A program made the position numbers and the translations under genes. The notes beneath the pieces are model-generated. The model saw nothing but the letters and a program-made list of their open reading frames with translations. It was not told the origin of the DNA and did no database searches. This document shows positions 60,162 to 64,000 of a stretch of DNA of 64,000 bases, piece by piece (position 1 is the stretch's first letter; each line of letters begins with the position of its first letter). The DNA lies in NCBI RefSeq assembly GCF_037975235.1, contig NZ_CP150241.1:4836001-4900000 (forward strand), in the 5' to 3' direction. This DNA comes from Paenibacillus sp. FSL R5-0341. Its GTDB lineage: Bacteria > Bacillota > Bacilli > Paenibacillales > Paenibacillaceae.

Positions 60162-61046
60162 ATGAAAACTAAACATCCCATTATTGTAATTACCGGAGCA
60201 ACAAGCGGTTTAGGGCAGCTTGCAGCCATGGAACTCGCCAAACGCGGGGCACATCTTATACTCACAGCCCGAAGCAAGGAACGTGCCGAGGCTACCAGGT
60301 ACAAAATCAAGGAAATCATGCCTTCTGCCAAAATTGAATTTTTCTATGGAGACTTGTCCTTACTGAGTGATGTAAAACGCGTTGGGCTTGAGATTGCAGC
60401 CGCTTATCCACGTATAGACGTACTTCTGAACAATGCCGGACTTCATGCTTTTGAACAGAGAGTCACGTCCGAAGGATTTGCCGAGATGATTGCCGTGAAT
60501 TATTTGGCACCTTGGCTGTTAACGCACACATTGCAATCTTCCCTGTTTCAGGCGGGCCATGCCCGAGTCGTCAATGTTGCATCTGAAGCTTCGCGGAATC
60601 ATGGCACACTGGTATTGCCAGATGACTTAACGGATATCACTCCTTTTACTGCACGCGGTTCCTCTCCAATCTATGGCAAAACTAAAACCAAACTGCTCAA
60701 TATTATGTTTACTGGTGAACTAGCCAGACAATGGCGTGGAACCGGAATTCGCGTAAATGCCTTGAATCCTGGCTTTAATGTTACGGGTCTTGGACGAGAG
60801 CTATGGTTTGCAAGTGTGCTTGAACGCATTTTAACCTTTTTGCACATTGGCGACCTGCGCCGGGGTGCGGATATCATAACTCGGTTGGCTGTGGATTCGA
60901 AGTATGGCGAGGTATCAGGAGGATATTTCAATGTGGGAACTGGAGCATCTATTGTTCCTATACATCCTGGCGGAGATGAGGCCATGCAAAACAGACTGTG
61001 GGTGGTTACGACACAATTACTGAAAGAACGTGGTTTGTTGGATTAA
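60162..61046 (+). CDS. Short-chain dehydrogenase/reductase family oxidoreductase
   Basis: A 294-residue SDR. IIVITGATSGLGQLAAMELA is the TGxxxGxG cofactor motif, and VLLNNAGLH the NNAG motif. The active site is ARVVNVASEAS (Ser), SPIYGKTKTKL (Tyr-x3-Lys), and NALNPGFNVTGLGRE the PG motif. It resembles retinol-dehydrogenase-like SDRs. ATG 60162 follows AAAAGGAG. The adjacent divergent MarR gene suggests induction by its substrate or a stress compound. Confidence 0.88.
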   Translation: MKTKHPIIVITGATSGLGQLAAMELAKRGAHLILTARSKERAEATRYKIKEIMPSAKIEFFYGDLSLLSDVKRVGLEIAAAYPRIDVLLNNAGLHAFEQRVTSEGFAEMIAVNYLAPWLLTHTLQSSLFQAGHARVVNVASEASRNHGTLVLPDDLTDITPFTARGSSPIYGKTKTKLLNIMFTGELARQWRGTGIRVNALNPGFNVTGLGRELWFASVLERILTFLHIGDLRRGADIITRLAVDSKYGEVSGGYFNVGTGASIVPIHPGGDEAMQNRLWVVTTQLLKERGLLD

Positions 61047-61066
61047 TAGAAAGCAGAAAAGGGCTG

Positions 61067-61112
61067 TTCCATAGCCCTTAACATGGCTGGAACAGTCCTC
61101 CTTTTTTCAGTA
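61067..61112. terminator. Bidirectional terminator
   Basis: Stem AGGGCTGTTCCA / TGGAACAGTCCT with one wobble and an inner loop, then CCTTTTTT on the plus strand. It lies between the SDR gene and the converging TIM-barrel gene. Confidence 0.8.
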
Positions 61113-61114
61113 GC

Positions 61115-61942
61115 TTATATTGTCGCAAACACCTTATCGAATCCAGCTTTTGACTTGGCGAACAACTCACTTGAACCAAGATTCGATGCCGGGGCCAGTA
61201 CTTCCTGAGCCACCACACCATTGTAGCCAATCGCCTGCAGATTTCTCAGAAATCCACCCAGATCAATGACCCCTTCGCCGGGATACAAACGCTCATAATC
61301 CAATAATTCTTCCACAGGCAAGTCATAGGCATCATTGATATGAACATGAACAATCTGCTCTTTCTTCAGCTTCAACAGATCCTCCATCGGTAGACCATTC
61401 GTATGCCAGTGATAGGAATCTACGAGCAGGCCAACATTTGGCGCATGGATCGTTTCGATCCAGTCCAGGGTATCCTCCACACGCCAGATAAACGGATTCT
61501 TCCATTGCGTCCGCAAGTGATGGCAGCCAACAAACTCCAGCCCTAGCTTAATCCCGTAAGCGTCCAAGATATCTGCGCAGAGTCTCAAGCGTTTCGTAGC
61601 CGCTGCCATAAATTGCGCTGCCGGTTGATCCGTTGAGGGTAAAATATACGTGCAACAGCTGTGACAGTCCAGCAAAGCAGAAGCTTCTGCCATAGCGACC
61701 AAAGATTGCAACCCCTCACGAAATTGCTCATCTGTCGTCCGCCACTCTACCGTCAGACCCGATGAACCGATGATCACCTGATTGCTTTCCAGCAGGTGTT
61801 GCGCCCGTTCTTTGCCATACGTTTCAATCAATGAGAGCGGATTCAAATCTACAGATCCGAATCCGTGCTTGGCCGCATCTATAATATATTGTTCATCAGA
61901 CTCGATGTTGCCCAGTCCCGCATTCGTTAACCCTCTAATCAT
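61115..61942 (-). CDS. Sugar phosphate isomerase/epimerase family TIM barrel
   Basis: A 275-residue AP_endonuc_2-type TIM barrel. The metal-site residues are seen in LGLEFVGCHHLRTQ (Glu), NVGLLVDSYHWHTNG (Asp, His), IVHVHINDAYD (His) and VAQEVLAPASN (Glu). Such enzymes isomerise or epimerise keto-sugars or inosose derivatives. AGGAGG precedes the ATG. It is unrelated in context to the two similar genes in the biosynthetic cluster and is a single-gene unit. Confidence 0.85.
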   Translation of the reverse strand: MIRGLTNAGLGNIESDEQYIIDAAKHGFGSVDLNPLSLIETYGKERAQHLLESNQVIIGSSGLTVEWRTTDEQFREGLQSLVAMAEASALLDCHSCCTYILPSTDQPAAQFMAAATKRLRLCADILDAYGIKLGLEFVGCHHLRTQWKNPFIWRVEDTLDWIETIHAPNVGLLVDSYHWHTNGLPMEDLLKLKKEQIVHVHINDAYDLPVEELLDYERLYPGEGVIDLGGFLRNLQAIGYNGVVAQEVLAPASNLGSSELFAKSKAGFDKVFATI

Positions 61943-62174
61943 CCCAATCTCCTCCTGTGACTCGTCTGGAATTGCAGATTGTCCAACACTTTCTCGTCCC
62001 CTTAACCAACACTCTGGCTTGAACAGAGCATAATTTTATAATAACAGGACTCTCTCAAAAAGAAACCATAATGTCCCATTCTTGAGAACACTAGAGCACA
62101 CCTCTGCAACTTTTGTCCAACTTTCACGTATTAAAATCAACATCTAATTAAGGAAGGGATTGGTAATCTTAAAA

Positions 62175-62876
62175 ATGAACTCCATACCCAAAAAACATGT
62201 CCCTACCCTAATTTTTCTGGTATGCGTTGTCGTCGTGTCCTTACTTGTCGGGATATTATCCAGACCCTATTTTACGGAGTCCATATTCTATGTAGATCAG
62301 CATAAATACACTTACGATCACGAGCAAGATAATCAAATTACGTATGAGAGTAGTACAGCAGACCCAATTCAGGTCACCGTCAATCAGCAGAAGCGTACGG
62401 TCAGCATCGATCAGCAGAACTATGTCATTACCCAAATCGCCTCAACACCTATTGCAACATATAACGTGTCTTATGCTGACGGTCGCAAATATACCGTTGA
62501 ACAACAATCCGAGCAATTATTAAGCTACGATGAACAAGGAAATATGCTCTCTCCGGTCAACATGTACATCGATGGTCAAAGAGTCATTGAAGATCACGAA
62601 GAGTACTATAATCCAGCTACGCTCGTAACTGTTGCATATCCAGAATATCATCACACGCCAGGTACACCTGTTCTCCTATTCATCGCGCTTGCCGGACTCA
62701 TCTATGGATGGTGCAGCTTCTATTATCCAAGGTTTCAGAAGTTTCAATTCCTGCTCTCCCTCCGCTGGATATGGTTAAAAGATCCCGAACCTAGCGAATT
62801 TTATTACGCAATGAGCAAAATTGGCGGTATAGCCTGCATGATCGTAGCGATCTGGGGCGCGTTTCAGGCATTTTAA
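62175..62876 (+). CDS. Membrane protein of unknown function
   Basis: A 233-residue protein. An N-terminal helix (TLIFLVCVVVVSLLVGIL) leads to an extracytoplasmic Gln/Tyr/Thr-rich beta domain (about residues 45-160). Two more helices (LLFIALAGLIYGWCSFYY and IACMIVAIWGAFQAF) close it. No family is recognised with confidence. The ATG at 62175 is used; an in-frame TTG at 62160 sits directly on the AAGGAAGGG ribosome site and is less likely. It is a single-gene unit. Confidence 0.6.
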   Translation: MNSIPKKHVPTLIFLVCVVVVSLLVGILSRPYFTESIFYVDQHKYTYDHEQDNQITYESSTADPIQVTVNQQKRTVSIDQQNYVITQIASTPIATYNVSYADGRKYTVEQQSEQLLSYDEQGNMLSPVNMYIDGQRVIEDHEEYYNPATLVTVAYPEYHHTPGTPVLLFIALAGLIYGWCSFYYPRFQKFQFLLSLRWIWLKDPEPSEFYYAMSKIGGIACMIVAIWGAFQAF

Positions 62877-62921
62877 GATGTTTTGAGTCTGAATTGGCTC
62901 AGTGTTAGCACACATCACAAA

Positions 62922-62968
62922 AACGGTAATCACGTCCAATTCGTGGATGTGACTACCGTTCTTTTTTT
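62922..62968 (+). terminator. Terminator after the membrane protein gene
   Basis: Stem AACGGTA-TCAC-TCCA / TGGA-GTGA-TACCGTT with two mismatches, five-base loop, then CTTTTTTTG. Lies before the stop of the converging monooxygenase gene. Confidence 0.85.
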
Positions 62969-63027
62969 GAAGTTGCTCGAACGAATGGTACCAGCATCTA
63001 TCTCAAGATCATTTTCTAAAAATGTTT

Positions 63028-64000
63028 TTATCTCACACGCTCTAACGTATATCGATTACGCGGAATCTCAAGACCCAGATTCTCCCTTAGCGTCTCATGC
63101 TCATACTCCGTGCGGAACAGCCCTCGTTCTTGCAGAACCGGAACAACCAGCTCCACGAAATCTTCCAAGCCATTGGGCACCACGGTACGAACATTGAATC
63201 CGTCTGCCGCTTCGCCTTCAAACCATTCCTGAATCTGATCTGCGATCTGATCCGGTGTACCAATGAACGATGTACGCGGGGTAGACACCAGCAAAGCCAC
63301 TTGGCGCAGGGTCAGCCCCTGTTCCCGTGCCTGCTGCTTGATCTTGTCTGTTGTACTGCGGAAGCTGTTGCTGCCGATCTCCCCAATCTCGGGGAAAGGT
63401 TCATCCAGCGGAAACTGGGAGAAGTCGTAATGATCGAAGTAACGTCCCAGATAATTTAGCGCCTGATCAATACTCACCAGTTCGGCAATTTCCTGATATT
63501 TCTGCTCCGCCTCTTCCGCTGTTCTACCCACAATGGGACCGATGCCCGGGAAGATCAGGATATCCGATGCCTGACGTCCATACGCCACCGCTCTTGTCTT
63601 CACATCCCGGTAGAACTCCCTTGCTTCCTCCAGCGTCTCATGTCCTGTGTATACGGCATCCGCCGATCGGGCAGCTAGATCTTTACCAGATTCGGATGAG
63701 CCCGCCTGGAAAATCACCGGATGACCCTGCTTCGAACGCCCTACATTAAGCGGACCCTGTACCGAGAAGTGCGCTCCTTTGTGATTCAGCGTATGTAACT
63801 TGGCAGGATCGAAGAATACGCCCTGTTCCTTGTTTCCGACAAAGGCATCGTCCTCCCAGGAGTCCCATAGACCTTTGACCACATTCAGATGTTCTTCCGC
63901 AATTTCGTAGCGCAGCGCATGGTTGGGATGTTCTCCTTTACCAAAGTTCAGTGCCGAGCCTTCCAGAGGTGAAGTGACCACATTCCATCCGGCTCTCCCA
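63028..64000 (-). CDS. NtaA/SnaA/DszA-type FMN-dependent monooxygenase, partial
   Basis: The C-terminal part of a bacterial-luciferase-like flavin monooxygenase. The frame is open to the right window edge, where it reads [14 protein letters not shown], a signature found about 130 residues into this family. The start is therefore outside the window. Also visible are [38 protein letters not shown] and [18 protein letters not shown] near the C terminus. Family members (about 430-460 residues) oxidise aminopolycarboxylates, sulfur heterocycles or alkanesulfonates with reduced FMN. Substrate unknown. Confidence 0.88.
   Translation of the reverse strand, partial: GRAGWNVVTSPLEGSALNFGKGEHPNHALRYEIAEEHLNVVKGLWDSWEDDAFVGNKEQGVFFDPAKLHTLNHKGAHFSVQGPLNVGRSKQGHPVIFQAGSSESGKDLAARSADAVYTGHETLEEAREFYRDVKTRAVAYGRQASDILIFPGIGPIVGRTAEEAEQKYQEIAELVSIDQALNYLGRYFDHYDFSQFPLDEPFPEIGEIGSNSFRSTTDKIKQQAREQGLTLRQVALLVSTPRTSFIGTPDQIADQIQEWFEGEAADGFNVRTVVPNGLEDFVELVVPVLQERGLFRTEYEHETLRENLGLEIPRNRYTLERVR

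Noticed and set aside
1-64000. tRNA, rRNA, CRISPR arrays, riboswitches
   Set aside because: I found no cloverleaf-like gene, repeat-spacer pattern or T-box/riboswitch motif that I could support by reading the sequence; a covariance-model search was not possible.

Overview
The window looks like a chromosomal segment of a Paenibacillus-type Bacillota. Shine-Dalgarno sequences are strong, GTG and TTG starts are common, rho-independent terminators end in T-runs, and the gene content fits (LacI, ROK and WYL regulators, YqkB-like, DedA and YidD proteins, catabolite-response-like sites). This is inferred from style and content; no rRNA or other marker is present. No tRNA, rRNA or CRISPR array was seen.

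Left edge (1-1.8 kb): a LacI-family regulator and a small Fe-S-biosynthesis-like protein. From 2.0 to 20.2 kb lies a visibly AT-richer accessory block that reads as an uncharacterised biosynthetic gene cluster. Sixteen co-directional minus-strand genes plus a seventeenth broken or oddly started one run from 18.47 to 2.06 kb. They often overlap by TAATG, TAGTG or ATGA junctions and end at a terminator at about 1.98 kb. They encode a nucleotide-sugar dehydrogenase, APS kinase, a miniature ABC-type ATPase, a NodB-type deacetylase, a GT2 glycosyltransferase, an Ldh2-type dehydrogenase, a VOC protein, an acyl-AMP ligase, a free-standing acyl carrier protein, a PaaK-like ligase, two half ABC exporters, a Gfo/Idh/MocA oxidoreductase, two TIM-barrel isomerases, a sulfotransferase and a BtrH-like protein. 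A second, divergent paralog of that last protein sits at the other end (19.2-20.2 kb). The simplest reading is an exported, acylated and sulfated sugar- or cyclitol-based small molecule.

From 20.5 to 27.1 kb is a catabolic and uptake unit: a PucR regulator, an SsuABC/NMT1-like ABC importer, a small AtzG-like protein, an AtzE/GatA-type amidase and a RidA protein. It probably serves import and hydrolysis of an amide- or ureide-type nitrogen source. Next come a methyl-accepting chemotaxis protein, two tandem paralogous small membrane proteins, an iron-type alcohol dehydrogenase, and an intact IS150-group IS3 element inserted in the loop of a perfect 16-bp hairpin. An amidohydrolase and a 1055-residue GNAT fusion protein follow.

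From 37 to 54 kb the region is rich in genome-defence and stability genes. It has a mazEF toxin-antitoxin pair bracketed by about 130-bp direct repeats, a DedA protein, an MFS transporter with a ROK repressor, and a divergent Xre/hypothetical pair with a shared palindromic operator. It then has a two-gene ParA-like ATPase plus HEPN protein module, a TetR-controlled metal-dependent hydrolase, and a complete Wadjet-type SMC anti-plasmid operon in the order jetD-jetA-jetB-jetC. A decayed copy of the hydrolase 3' end lies on the far side of Wadjet, which points to how the island was inserted.

From 54 to 64 kb are ordinary single genes: YdeI-like, DUF4177-like, YidD with an extra N-terminal membrane region, EVE, DinB, WYL regulator, a secreted MORN protein, MarR/SDR pair, TIM-barrel isomerase, a membrane protein, and a flavin-dependent monooxygenase that runs off the right edge.
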